Below, in pieces: positions 26,531 through 35,799 of a stretch of 64,000 nt of DNA. The translations under genes were made by a program, and so were the position numbers. The stretch lies in the NCBI RefSeq assembly GCF_024622045.1, contig NZ_JANKBP010000010.1; one strand, written 5' to 3'. A model generated the notes under the pieces. That model worked only from the letters and a program-made list of their open reading frames with translations, did no database searches and was not told the origin of the DNA. Position 1 is the first letter of the stretch, and each line of letters opens with the position of its first letter. This stretch comes from Rodentibacter caecimuris (GTDB lineage Bacteria > Pseudomonadota > Gammaproteobacteria > Enterobacterales > Pasteurellaceae).

Positions 26531-27781
26531 ATGGAAATTTATTTAGTCGGCGGGGCGGTTCGCGATCAATTATTAGGCTTACCGGTAAAAGATCGCGATT
26601 GGGTTGTTGTTGGTGCAACCGCCGAAACTCTATTAGTTCAAGGCTACCAACAAGTCGGTAGAGATTTTCCGGTTTTCCTTAATCCCGATACCAAAGAAGA
26701 ATATGCCCTTGCACGCACTGAACGCAAATCCGGTAACGGCTATACGGGGTTTATTTGTGATTTTTCGCCAAACATAACATTAGAACAGGATCTCATTCGA
26801 CGTGATCTTACAATCAATGCGATGGCACTTGATGAAAAAGGCAATCTTCATGATCCTTATCACGGAAAAAACGATTTAGATAATCGAATTTTACGCCATG
26901 TTTCCCCAGCTTTTGCAGAAGATCCTTTACGGGTGCTACGTGTTGCCCGTTTTGCCGCACGTTTCCATCATTTAGGGTTTAAAATCGCACCGGAAACACT
27001 GTCATTAATGGAAAATCTGGCACAAAGCGGTGAACTGTCACATCTAACGGCTGAGCGTGTTTGGTTAGAAACAGAAAAGGCATTGAATGAAAAACACCCT
27101 GAGATTTATTTTGAAGTGCTACGTAAAATTGGTGCTTTGAGTACCCTTTTTCCTGAACTTGACGCACTTTATGGCATACCGAATCCGGTACAACATCATC
27201 CGGAAATTGACAGCTTTATTCACACCATGTTGGTATTGCAACAGGCAGTCAAACTGACACAGAATCATCCTGAACTCAACCAAAGTGCGGTGCGTTTTGC
27301 GGCGATTTGTCATGATCTTGGTAAAGCCCTTACCCCCAAAGATATTCTTCCCCACCACTACGGTCACGAACAAGCGGGCATTAAGCCAACCCGTCATCTG
27401 TCTAAACGATTAAAAGTATCAAACTATTATCAAGAACTTGCCGAACTCACTTGTGAATATCACACACACATTCACAAAGCTTTTGAACTTCGCCCCGAAA
27501 CAGTGATGAAATTATTCAATCGCTTTGATGTATGGCGTAAGCCACAACGTTTCCAAGAATTTCTGTTAGTTTGCCTTGCCGATACACGAGGCAGAACCGG
27601 TTTTGAAATGCGAGAATATCCACAACGAGATTATATCAATGCCTTATTAAAAGCCGCTGAAAAAGTGGATGTGCAACAGGTGATCGCAGACGGTTTTGAA
27701 AAACAAGAAATTCGGAATGAGTTAAATCGTCGTCGGATCAAAATAATCAGTGAGATGAAAAGAGCCTATCAAGCGCAATAA
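26531..27781 (+). CDS. cca: CCA-adding tRNA nucleotidyltransferase (multifunctional)
   Basis: The 416-residue class II enzyme starts MEIYLVGGAVRDQLLGLPVKDRDWVVVGA, which holds the GGxVRD loop and the DxD metal pair. RRDLTINAMA and RVLRVARFAARF (template region) follow. A C-terminal HD phosphohydrolase domain (FAAICHDLGKALTP) is present, as in the E. coli multifunctional form. It builds and repairs the CCA end of tRNAs. GGGGAGATCA precedes the ATG. Confidence 0.97.
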   Translation: MEIYLVGGAVRDQLLGLPVKDRDWVVVGATAETLLVQGYQQVGRDFPVFLNPDTKEEYALARTERKSGNGYTGFICDFSPNITLEQDLIRRDLTINAMALDEKGNLHDPYHGKNDLDNRILRHVSPAFAEDPLRVLRVARFAARFHHLGFKIAPETLSLMENLAQSGELSHLTAERVWLETEKALNEKHPEIYFEVLRKIGALSTLFPELDALYGIPNPVQHHPEIDSFIHTMLVLQQAVKLTQNHPELNQSAVRFAAICHDLGKALTPKDILPHHYGHEQAGIKPTRHLSKRLKVSNYYQELAELTCEYHTHIHKAFELRPETVMKLFNRFDVWRKPQRFQEFLLVCLADTRGRTGFEMREYPQRDYINALLKAAEKVDVQQVIADGFEKQEIRNELNRRRIKIISEMKRAYQAQ

Positions 27782-27847
27782 AAACAGGCTTTACTAAATA
27801 GTAACGACCTCTTACAATAAGCACAGTTTTTTGGCTAAACAGAACCT

Positions 27848-28471
27848 ATGAAAACATTAAAATTTTTAACCGCACTTTTTATCACCACAATTCTTACCGC
27901 CTGTACATTGGATTCAGAGCGTCCAACCAATGTACAATACCTTGATAAAACCGATGCGGCTTGGTTGCAACATTTACAAAAAATAGAAAAAATCCAACAA
28001 TATCGTGCCAAAGGGCAAATCGGTTACATTAGTCCGACAGAGCGTTTTTCCAGCCGTTTTGAATGGCAATACCAACATCCACAATTCTATACGCTTAAAT
28101 TGTATTCTCTTATCAGCAAATCCACCCTACTTCTTGAAATGCGCCCGCAGGGTATGACGATTTCCGATAACAATGGCAATCGACAATCGGCACGCAATGC
28201 AAAATTATTGCTACAAGAGATGATCGGTATGGATATTCCCTTAGAACACCTTGCTTATTGGCTAAAAGGACAACCTGCTGTCAATTCCGACGATTATAAA
28301 GTCGGGCTGAATCACTTACTTGGTGCGTTCAACTATCCCCTTGACGGTTCGATTTGGACTGCTGACTATTTAACTTACCATACTGAAAATGCTATGCCGG
28401 AAAATATCCTACTAAAAAATAAAAATACCTCCCAGACTCTCAAAATTCGCGTGGACGAGTGGGTATTTTAA
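27848..28471 (+). CDS. lolB: Outer-membrane lipoprotein receptor LolB
   Basis: The 207-residue lipoprotein has signal peptide and lipobox LTAC (acylated Cys about residue 19). The mature half-barrel includes RAKGQIGYISPTERFSSRFEWQY and LEHLAYWLKGQP, both family landmarks. It receives lipoproteins from LolA and inserts them into the outer membrane. The TAA overlaps the ispE ATG by one base (TAATG), as in the conserved lolB-ispE-prs cluster. The uptake signal ACCGCACTT lies in the signal-peptide codons (TAL). Confidence 0.95.
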   Translation: MKTLKFLTALFITTILTACTLDSERPTNVQYLDKTDAAWLQHLQKIEKIQQYRAKGQIGYISPTERFSSRFEWQYQHPQFYTLKLYSLISKSTLLLEMRPQGMTISDNNGNRQSARNAKLLLQEMIGMDIPLEHLAYWLKGQPAVNSDDYKVGLNHLLGAFNYPLDGSIWTADYLTYHTENAMPENILLKNKNTSQTLKIRVDEWVF

Positions 28472-29388
28472 TGAAAACGCATCAATTTTCGACCGCACTT
28501 TCTTCACAACCTTCACTAGAAAAACCCTGCCGTTTTCCTAGTCCTGCAAAACTTAATTTATTCCTTTATATCAACGGTAAACTACCAAACGGTTATCACG
28601 AACTCCAAACCCTGTTCCAATTTCTTGATTTCGGCGATTGGCTTGAGATCAAGGTTAGAGAAGAAGATAACAAAATTTTAATTTCACCGAATATCACCAA
28701 CCTTAAAATAGAAGATAATCTGATTTATCGCGCGGCAAAATTATTACAAGAGAAAGCAAAAATTCGACAAGGCGCGACCATTCGTTTGGAGAAAATACTT
28801 CCCATAGGCGGCGGTGTTGGTGGCGGCTCGTCTAATGCAGCAACAACATTAGTTGCATTAAATTATCTGTGGCAAGCCAATTTATCACTTAATGAACTTG
28901 CCGAACTGGGGTTAAGACTGGGGGCGGACGTCCCGATTTTTGTCCATGGTCATGCCGCTTTTGCGGAAGGCGTAGGCGAAAAAATTACTTACTGCTCCCC
29001 TGCTGAAAAATGGTTTGTGGTATTAAAACCGGAAAGTTCCATTTCCACTGCGGTCATTTTTAATGATCCGAATCTACCACGCCATACCCCAAAACAAACT
29101 TTAGATGTGCTGCTTGATTCGCCTTACGAAAACGATTGCCAAAAAATTGTGCTAAATCACTATTCAGACGTTGAAAAAGCCCTAAACTGGTTGCTACAAT
29201 ATGCCCCGGCAAGATTAACTGGAACCGGTGCTTGCGTATTCGCTGAATTTGACAACGAAGCAGATGCTCAAGCATGCTTTCAACAAAAACCAAAAGAATT
29301 ATTCGGTTTTGTAGCAAAAGGACTCAATGTTTCGCCTTTACATCAACTGTTGAAACGCCACAATCTCCCTAATTCATCTACAATCTAA
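28471..29388 (+). CDS. ispE: 4-diphosphocytidyl-2-C-methyl-D-erythritol kinase
   Basis: The 305-residue GHMP kinase of the non-mevalonate isoprenoid pathway has PSPAKLNLFLYINGK at the N-terminus, the ATP loop PIGGGVGGGSSNAATTL and the C-terminal LTGTGACVFAEF. I place the start at 28471, coupled to the lolB stop; an upstream ATG four codons earlier would sit inside lolB without a ribosome site. The first 20 codons are poorly conserved and include an uptake signal (TALS), so the effective domain starts near residue 21. Confidence 0.95.
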   Translation: MKTHQFSTALSSQPSLEKPCRFPSPAKLNLFLYINGKLPNGYHELQTLFQFLDFGDWLEIKVREEDNKILISPNITNLKIEDNLIYRAAKLLQEKAKIRQGATIRLEKILPIGGGVGGGSSNAATTLVALNYLWQANLSLNELAELGLRLGADVPIFVHGHAAFAEGVGEKITYCSPAEKWFVVLKPESSISTAVIFNDPNLPRHTPKQTLDVLLDSPYENDCQKIVLNHYSDVEKALNWLLQYAPARLTGTGACVFAEFDNEADAQACFQQKPKELFGFVAKGLNVSPLHQLLKRHNLPNSSTI

Positions 29389-29405
29389 CCTGAGGTCATA
29401 AACTA

Positions 29406-30353
29406 ATGCCAGACATTAAACTCTTCGCAGGGAATGCAACGCCTGAACTTGCAAAACGTATTTCCGAACGTTTATATATTTCCCTTGGTGATGCGACAGT
29501 AGGTCGTTTCAGTGATGGCGAAATTCAAGTTCAAATTAACGAAAATGTGCGTGGTGCGGATGTATTTATTATTCAATCTACCTGTGCGCCGACTAACGAT
29601 AATCTCATGGAATTAATCGTCATAGTGGATGCCTTACGCCGTGCGTCGGCAGGCCGTATTACTGCCGTAATTCCTTATTTCGGCTATGCGCGCCAAGATC
29701 GTCGCGTCCGTTCCGCCCGTGTACCGATCACCGCTAAAGTTGTCGCCGATATGCTTTCCACTGTCGGTATCGATCGCGTGCTAACCTGTGATCTCCATGC
29801 CGAACAAATCCAAGGTTTCTTTGATGTGCCGGTCGATAACGTATTCGGCTCACCTGTACTCATTCATGATATTTTGAAAAAAACCGATCTTGAAAATCCG
29901 ATCGTTGTTTCCCCGGATATCGGTGGCGTGGTACGTGCCCGTGCGGTAGCAAAACTATTAAACGATACCGATATGGCGATCATTGACAAACGCCGTCCAC
30001 ACGCTAATGTCGCACAAGTTATGCATATCATTGGAGATGTAGCGGGACGTGATTGTATTCTTGTAGATGATATGATCGACACCGGCGGTACATTATGCAA
30101 AGCGGCGGAAGCCCTCAAAGAACGTGGTGCAAAACGCGTATTTGCTTATGCAACCCATGCGGTTTTCTCCGGTGCGGCGGCAAAAAACCTTGCAAGCGGC
30201 TCAATTGATGAAATTGTCGTCACCGATACGATCCCGCTTTCAGCCGAAATGAAAGCGCTTGGAAAAGTACGTGTGCTGACCCTTTCTTCTATGCTGGCCG
30301 AATCGATTCGTCGTATCAGCAATGAAGAATCCATCTCTGCGATGTTTAACTAA
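29406..30353 (+). CDS. prs: Ribose-phosphate pyrophosphokinase
   Basis: The 315-residue PRPP synthase has the N-terminal IKLFAGNATPELAKRI, RQDRRVRSARVPI flexible loop, DLHAEQIQGFFDVPVDN and the PRPP-binding signature CILVDDMIDTGGTL. It converts ribose-5-phosphate and ATP to PRPP for nucleotide, His and Trp synthesis. It is the last gene of the cca-lolB-ispE-prs group, 17 bases after ispE. An uptake-sequence hairpin follows. Confidence 0.97.
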   Translation: MPDIKLFAGNATPELAKRISERLYISLGDATVGRFSDGEIQVQINENVRGADVFIIQSTCAPTNDNLMELIVIVDALRRASAGRITAVIPYFGYARQDRRVRSARVPITAKVVADMLSTVGIDRVLTCDLHAEQIQGFFDVPVDNVFGSPVLIHDILKKTDLENPIVVSPDIGGVVRARAVAKLLNDTDMAIIDKRRPHANVAQVMHIIGDVAGRDCILVDDMIDTGGTLCKAAEALKERGAKRVFAYATHAVFSGAAAKNLASGSIDEIVVTDTIPLSAEMKALGKVRVLTLSSMLAESIRRISNEESISAMFN

Positions 30354-30363
30354 TATCGATCAA

Positions 30364-30397
30364 TAAAAGTGCGGTCAAATTTGACCGCATTTTTTTA
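30364..30397 (+). terminator. Uptake-sequence hairpin terminator after prs
   Basis: The exact 20-base palindrome TGCGGTCAAATTTGACCGCA is followed by seven T's. Confidence 0.85.
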
Positions 30398-30506
30398 TGT
30401 TTTCCTTTTCCCAAAACTTGCCCTACATCACAAAATAACAGTTGAGATTTTTTCATATTAGAGGATAATACGAAGAAATAAGAATAAATTGCATTTGGAG
30501 CTTTCA

Positions 30507-32423
30507 ATGTTGCGTGTTGTGCGTTATTGCGCAGTATTATTTACTTTTTTCTTTTCTCAACTCGTTTTAGCACAAGATAACTATCAACAATGGGTAGCGG
30601 ATATTACAACTCGGTTAGACAAAACAACCGCACTCCTCCAACAAAATAATCCTGATGATGCCCGAACCGAAGTACAAATGGCGTATTTTGAAGTCTTTGA
30701 AAATTTAGAAGGCCCGATTCGTATTAATTTTTCCGCTCAGAAAAGCTATCAAATGGAATCCACTTTTGGCGAAATTCGTAAAATGATTGGAGAAGGTAAG
30801 CCCCTAGATGAAATTCAAGCCAAAATTAACGGGTTAAAACAGGCATTGCAAGAGGTATTACCCGCCTTAGCAGAAGGTCATCAACTTAATGCTGACAGCC
30901 AACATAGCGTCTATCAAAATGATCAGATTTTGCCTTACTGGCAACAGAATTTTAAAACTATTGATGATTTAGTAGCACAAGCCATTGAGGCTTATGAACA
31001 AGGCAATTTCGCCAAAGCCAAACAATCCTTTCAACAAGCACAATATGACGGCTATAAAAATTCAGAAATGGAAATGGCGGTACGCACTCACCGTTCTTCC
31101 GAACAATCCGCCGCGATTAATCAACAATTCTACAATTTAATTCGTTTAAGCGAACAAGCGGATCAAATGACGGAAATCGCCTATCAAAGTACAAACCTTC
31201 TACAAGATATTGAAGAATTATTACCGGCATTGCCGACCACCCGTGAAGAACAGAATCAACCGCATAATAACGTGCACTCAGTAGAAAATCAGTCACAAGA
31301 TTGGCAAAAAATTGCCGATCAAGTCAATCAAGGTATCCAACAAGCTATTTCACTTTATGAAAAAGGCGAACAGAAAAAAGCCATTCTTTCTGTACAAGAC
31401 ACCTATTTTGATATATTTGAAAACAGTGGAATGGAAAATAAAATCGGCTCTCGCGATAGTAACTTCAAAGCAGAAATTGAAGGGTATTTCACCAGAATGG
31501 TGAGCCTAATGAAAGCTAATCAAGAGGACAAATTGCAACCTCAAGCAGAGGGATTAGCCCAGAATTTATCCAAAGCTGTTGGAATGTTACAAGGTGGTGA
31601 ACAAAGTGATTGGTCGTTATTTTTATATAGTTTGTTAATCATTCTGCGGGAAGGATTAGAAGCCCTACTCATTGTCGCCGCTATTGTGGCGTACCTCGTC
31701 AAAAATAATCATCAAGATAAATTGCCGACAATTCGTCAATCGGTCTATGTTGCCTTGGGCGCAAGTGTTATCACCGCCTTTATTTTCCAGCTTATTTTTG
31801 AAAATTCCGGTCAAAATCGAGAATTGCTGGAAGGTTTCACCATGATGATTGCCGTTGTTATGCTTTTTATGATGAGTTATTGGTTGCTTTCCAAAGTGGA
31901 AGCTCAAAATTGGAAACGTTATCTAGAAGGCAAACTATCTACGGCATTAACCGCAGGCTCCTTAGCCGGGTTATGGCTCACAAGTTTTCTAGCGGTTTAT
32001 CGTGAAGGGGCAGAAACCGTCTTGTTCTATTACGCTCTGGCAAGTGATGCCAAAAGTGCGGTCGGTTTGGCTTATCTTTTTGCCGGTTTTGTTGTCGGCG
32101 TATTTCTACTGGCGATTTGCTATTTCATTATGCGATATAGCGTAGTGAAACTTCCCCTCAAACCGTTTTTTATGTTCACCGGCACATTTATGTATGTCAT
32201 GGCATTTGTCTTTGCCGGAAAATCAGTCTTGGAGCTTATTGAAGGAAAATTATTTGAGCCGACCTTAATGAACGGCATACCGGAAATTTCATGGTTGGGT
32301 ATTTACCCTTATCTGGAAACATTAATTCCACAAGGAATTTTAATCATCGCTGCACTTTTTGCTTTAGTCGTTATGAAATACCAAAGTAAAAAAACAGCTA
32401 ACCTTAAATCTCAGGAGATCTAA
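30507..32423 (+). CDS. FTR1-family iron permease with periplasmic N-domain
   Basis: The 638-residue protein has a signal peptide (ending VLAQ), a long helical periplasmic part (to about residue 370) with two related repeats (note PDDARTEVQMAYFEVFENLEG and KKAILSVQDTYFDIFENSGME), then a seven-helix FTR1 channel. The iron-binding REGxE motifs are ILREGLEALLIV and YREGAETVLFYY. This is the FetM/cFtr1 architecture that works with P19. The ATG at 30507 has GGAG six bases upstream; an earlier in-frame start (30489) lacks one. It is the first gene of an eight-gene iron operon. Confidence 0.93.
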   Translation: MLRVVRYCAVLFTFFFSQLVLAQDNYQQWVADITTRLDKTTALLQQNNPDDARTEVQMAYFEVFENLEGPIRINFSAQKSYQMESTFGEIRKMIGEGKPLDEIQAKINGLKQALQEVLPALAEGHQLNADSQHSVYQNDQILPYWQQNFKTIDDLVAQAIEAYEQGNFAKAKQSFQQAQYDGYKNSEMEMAVRTHRSSEQSAAINQQFYNLIRLSEQADQMTEIAYQSTNLLQDIEELLPALPTTREEQNQPHNNVHSVENQSQDWQKIADQVNQGIQQAISLYEKGEQKKAILSVQDTYFDIFENSGMENKIGSRDSNFKAEIEGYFTRMVSLMKANQEDKLQPQAEGLAQNLSKAVGMLQGGEQSDWSLFLYSLLIILREGLEALLIVAAIVAYLVKNNHQDKLPTIRQSVYVALGASVITAFIFQLIFENSGQNRELLEGFTMMIAVVMLFMMSYWLLSKVEAQNWKRYLEGKLSTALTAGSLAGLWLTSFLAVYREGAETVLFYYALASDAKSAVGLAYLFAGFVVGVFLLAICYFIMRYSVVKLPLKPFFMFTGTFMYVMAFVFAGKSVLELIEGKLFEPTLMNGIPEISWLGIYPYLETLIPQGILIIAALFALVVMKYQSKKTANLKSQEI

Positions 32424-32424
32424 T

Positions 32425-32943
32425 ATGAAAAAAGCACTTATTGCGACCGCACTTTCTGCCGGCTTATTTGCCGCAAGCGCACAAGCTTTTACCGAATACC
32501 CGATCGGCGAAGCCGTGACAATGAATGGTATGGAAATTGCCGCCGTTTATCTGAAACCAATTGATATGGAACCTCGTGGCATGGGCTTACCTGCAGCAAA
32601 ATCCGACATTCACTTAGAAGCGGATATTCACGCAGTGAAAGGTAATAAAAATGGCTTTGGCGATGGCGAATGGATGCCTTACCTCACCATCAATTACACC
32701 TTAGTTAATACTGATACAGGCGAAAAACAAGAAGGAACATTTATGCCGATGGTAGCCGGTGACGGCCCTCATTATGGTTCAAACGTAAAAATGATGGGCG
32801 TAGGTAACTACAAATTAACCTATCATATCGATCCTCCATCAAAAGCCGGTATGCACCGCCATACAGATGGCGAAACCGGCGTAGGTCGTTGGTGGAAACC
32901 TTTTGATGTGAATTATGAATTTAAATTCACAGGAATTAAATAA
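32425..32943 (+). CDS. P19-type periplasmic iron/copper-binding protein
   Basis: The 172-residue protein has a signal peptide (to SAQA) and a P19/FetP (Tp34-like) beta-sandwich. Met and His residues that bind copper and the substrate metal are visible: DMEPRGMGLP, DIHLEADIHA, DGPHYGSNVKMMG and AGMHRHTDGE. P19 cooperates with the FTR1 permease to capture iron at low pH or low iron. Start is one base after the permease stop, preceded by AGGAG in TCTCAGGAGATCTAAT. A USS occurs in the signal peptide (TAL). Confidence 0.94.
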   Translation: MKKALIATALSAGLFAASAQAFTEYPIGEAVTMNGMEIAAVYLKPIDMEPRGMGLPAAKSDIHLEADIHAVKGNKNGFGDGEWMPYLTINYTLVNTDTGEKQEGTFMPMVAGDGPHYGSNVKMMGVGNYKLTYHIDPPSKAGMHRHTDGETGVGRWWKPFDVNYEFKFTGIK

Positions 32944-33058
32944 TTCTTTACAATGTGCGTGAATAGCTTATATTCACGCACAAATTTGCGTACCTTAAAC
33001 GCTTAACAAAACAATATATTGTGCTGGCGCATTTTATCACGATGATATTTCTTAACCT

Positions 33059-34465
33059 ATGACTTACTTTTTCGTTTTTCTACTCCAATCGCTCTTACCC
33101 ATTTCAATTTTACTCGGCGCCTCATGGGCAATAAAACCAACTACGATCTCTTCAAAAACGATCATTTGGCTGAGTCTTTTCGGCTTAATAAGCGGTGTTA
33201 TACTGCGTTTTATGTTGCCAAATAGCCAACTGGCGAATCTTGTCCTTACTATCATTTTTTTAAGCGCATTTTTACTTTTTGCCTTCAGTCAATGGACAAC
33301 TTCAAGCAAATTAGCCTTGTGTTGGCAATTTATCTTAATGCTGATTGCCGGCGCGACTTGGGCAAAAGATCCGAATATCACCGCCCTCACCAATACGGAT
33401 ATTATTAATACCGATTTTATTTTGAATCTAAGTGCGGTTATTTTCGGTGTTATTTTATGTTTTACCATATCAATGTGGCTCTATTTCTTACTTAAACAAC
33501 AGCAAAAAACAAAAGGAAAATCTACCGCACTTTTTGCACTGAGTTTTGTGCTTTGGTTCGTCTTAGTGATACCACTGGCGGGCGAATTATTACTTATTTT
33601 TATGAAATTACAGCTCATTGAGCTTACCAAAGTGCGGTTAAGTTTTGCCGCAAAATCAGGGGCTGTCACGACTTGGCTTAATGTTATCTGCCTTGTGGTT
33701 ATGTTCATAAACCTAAGCATTTTCATCTTTCAAACTCATGTTAAACGGACTTTACAAGCCAAAATTGAACAAGATCCTATCGAAAAACGCAAAAAATTAG
33801 CATTGGTGCAAATATCAAAACGTCTGATTAATTGGGGAACATTGGCAATAATTTTTATTGGCGCAAGCCAACTTTATTGGGTACAAGTGGCTTCACGCCC
33901 ACCACAACTTTCCGAAGCCGTACCCGTTACGCTGAATCAAGCACAACAAGTCCGTATCCCGATTGAACAAGTAAAAGACGGAAAACTACACCGATTTGTT
34001 TGGATCGCAGACGATGGCAAAGCCGTACGCTTTTTTATTATTAACCGCCAACCGAATAAACTCAGTCTTGCAGCAGTGTTTGATGCCTGTTTATTATGCG
34101 GTGATCAAGGTTATGTGATGCAAGGTAATCAAGTCGTCTGCGTAGGGTGTGGCGTCCATATGTTCATTCCATCCATTGGCAAAGCGGGGGGATGTAATCC
34201 CGTACCGATTGAAGATTGGCAACAAACGGAAAATGAGCTTATTATTGACCGAACCTCATTGGAAGACGGGCTTAATTTATTCAACACTATCGTAGAAATC
34301 GAGGTGCAAGATCCTATTAGTGGCAAAAAATTAAAAAATACCCAAACGGAACATAAATACAGCTTTGAAAACCGTACTTATTTCTTTGAAAATGAAGAAA
34401 ATCTTGAACTGTTCCGTAATAGCCCTGAAAAATACCTAAGCAATGAAAATGGGAAAGAGGAATAA
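33059..34465 (+). CDS. Membrane DUF2318 Fe-S/metal-binding protein of the P19 operon
   Basis: The 468-residue protein has eight to nine membrane helices in its first 290 residues. An extracytoplasmic DUF2318 domain follows, with cysteine motifs FDACLLCGD, VVCVGCGVHM and KAGGCNPVPI, which probably bind a metal or iron-sulphur centre. Homologues follow the FTR1-P19 pair in Campylobacter and Yersinia (Cj1660-type). It may pass electrons to reduce ferric iron, in line with the thioredoxin and cytochrome c genes at the operon end; that role is inferred. Gap of 115 bases after P19, the longest in the operon. Confidence 0.88.
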   Translation: MTYFFVFLLQSLLPISILLGASWAIKPTTISSKTIIWLSLFGLISGVILRFMLPNSQLANLVLTIIFLSAFLLFAFSQWTTSSKLALCWQFILMLIAGATWAKDPNITALTNTDIINTDFILNLSAVIFGVILCFTISMWLYFLLKQQQKTKGKSTALFALSFVLWFVLVIPLAGELLLIFMKLQLIELTKVRLSFAAKSGAVTTWLNVICLVVMFINLSIFIFQTHVKRTLQAKIEQDPIEKRKKLALVQISKRLINWGTLAIIFIGASQLYWVQVASRPPQLSEAVPVTLNQAQQVRIPIEQVKDGKLHRFVWIADDGKAVRFFIINRQPNKLSLAAVFDACLLCGDQGYVMQGNQVVCVGCGVHMFIPSIGKAGGCNPVPIEDWQQTENELIIDRTSLEDGLNLFNTIVEIEVQDPISGKKLKNTQTEHKYSFENRTYFFENEENLELFRNSPEKYLSNENGKEE

Positions 34466-34467
34466 CA

Positions 34468-35799
34468 ATGTTAGCGAGAATGTTATTTCAATCTTGGCGT
34501 TTTGGTATCAAGCGAAAATTATTAGCCATTGTCACCATTTTCTTGGCAGCCGGTTTAGTCTCCGCCTTGCTTGCCGTTTCTATTGATATTGGCGATAAAA
34601 TGGCAAAAGAACTAAAATCTTACGGCGCGAATATTTTGATTGAACCGGCAAGTAATGCAGCCTTACCGGATGAGCTCAATACAAACATCGCCCTTTCCGG
34701 ACAAGATTTTATTGACGAAAAAGAGCTGCCAAACATTAAAGATATTTTCTGGCGTAATAATATTGTCGGCTTTGCCCCTCAATTAACGGCAACCGTTAAT
34801 GTAATAAAAACAGCGGAAAAATCGACCGCACTTTCGGACTCCGTTTCAATTCTAGGCACCTTTTTCGATCACAACATTGCGATTCCCGATGAAGAAAATT
34901 ATCACACCGGGCAACGTATTATCAGCCCTTATTGGCAGGTGCAAGGCAATTGGGTAAATGATGAAAATGACAATTTCGGTGAAATCATTCCTGTTCTTGC
35001 GGGCACGCAGCTTGCCAAAGTGAACGGCTGGAAAATTGGCGATACACTTCATTTAAGCTATCAAGAAAAAGAGTTTTCTGCTCAACGTGCGGTCAAAATT
35101 CAAGGTATTTTAACCACAGGTGGAACGGAAGATAATCAACTTGTTATGCCGTTAAGTGCAGCTCAAACCCTACTGGGTTTAGAAGGTAAAGTCCAATCGG
35201 TGAAAGTTTCCGCCCTCACCGTACCGGAAAATACCCTCTCCCGTAAAGCTCGCGCCAATACCGATGCCCTTGACGCGGAAGAGTATGATCGTTGGTACTG
35301 CACTGCCTATGTCTCTTCGATTTCCCATCAACTGGAAGAAGCCATCTCCGGTGCGATTGTGCGTCCTATTTGGCAAGTTGCCGCCTCCGAAGGCGTGGTC
35401 ATCAGCAAAATTCAGTTGTTACTCTCAGTCGTCACGCTTGCGGCATTAATTGCAGCGGCAATGGGTATTGCCTCGCTGATGAGTTCCAGCATTATTGAAC
35501 GAAGCAAAGAAATCGGTTTAATGAAAGCCTTGGGCGCTTACCAATGGCAGATCGTTCTGTTGTTTTATTGCGAAGCCGTATTAAGTGCATTAATTGGCGG
35601 TATCTTGGGATGTTTAGCCGGTTGGGGCTTGGCAAAATTTATAGGTATCACACTCTTTGGCGTACCACTCAGTTTTGCTTGGATTGTGATCCCTTGCGTA
35701 CTGGTACTGTCAATATTCATTGCCCTGATTGGAACTTGGTTCCCCGCACATCGTATTGCCAAACTTTATCCTGTTGAGGTGCTTTATGGCAGACAATAA
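34468..35799 (+). CDS. FtsX-like ABC permease of the P19 operon (first)
   Basis: This 443-residue protein has one N-terminal helix (KLLAIVTIFLAAGLVSALLAV) and a large periplasmic MacB-like domain (about 45-310). Three C-terminal helices with the FtsX signature (IIERSKEIGLMKALGAYQWQIV) follow. It matches the Cj1661-type permease of the P19 iron system. It starts two bases after the DUF2318 stop and overlaps the next permease by 14 bases. Together with the second permease and the ATPase it forms a type VII-like ABC complex, whose role in iron delivery is not settled. Confidence 0.9.
   Translation: MLARMLFQSWRFGIKRKLLAIVTIFLAAGLVSALLAVSIDIGDKMAKELKSYGANILIEPASNAALPDELNTNIALSGQDFIDEKELPNIKDIFWRNNIVGFAPQLTATVNVIKTAEKSTALSDSVSILGTFFDHNIAIPDEENYHTGQRIISPYWQVQGNWVNDENDNFGEIIPVLAGTQLAKVNGWKIGDTLHLSYQEKEFSAQRAVKIQGILTTGGTEDNQLVMPLSAAQTLLGLEGKVQSVKVSALTVPENTLSRKARANTDALDAEEYDRWYCTAYVSSISHQLEEAISGAIVRPIWQVAASEGVVISKIQLLLSVVTLAALIAAAMGIASLMSSSIIERSKEIGLMKALGAYQWQIVLLFYCEAVLSALIGGILGCLAGWGLAKFIGITLFGVPLSFAWIVIPCVLVLSIFIALIGTWFPAHRIAKLYPVEVLYGRQ

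Noticed and set aside
30420..30506. Fur site before the FTR1 gene
   Set aside because: The AT-rich stretch has only scattered agreement with the consensus and no good palindrome.
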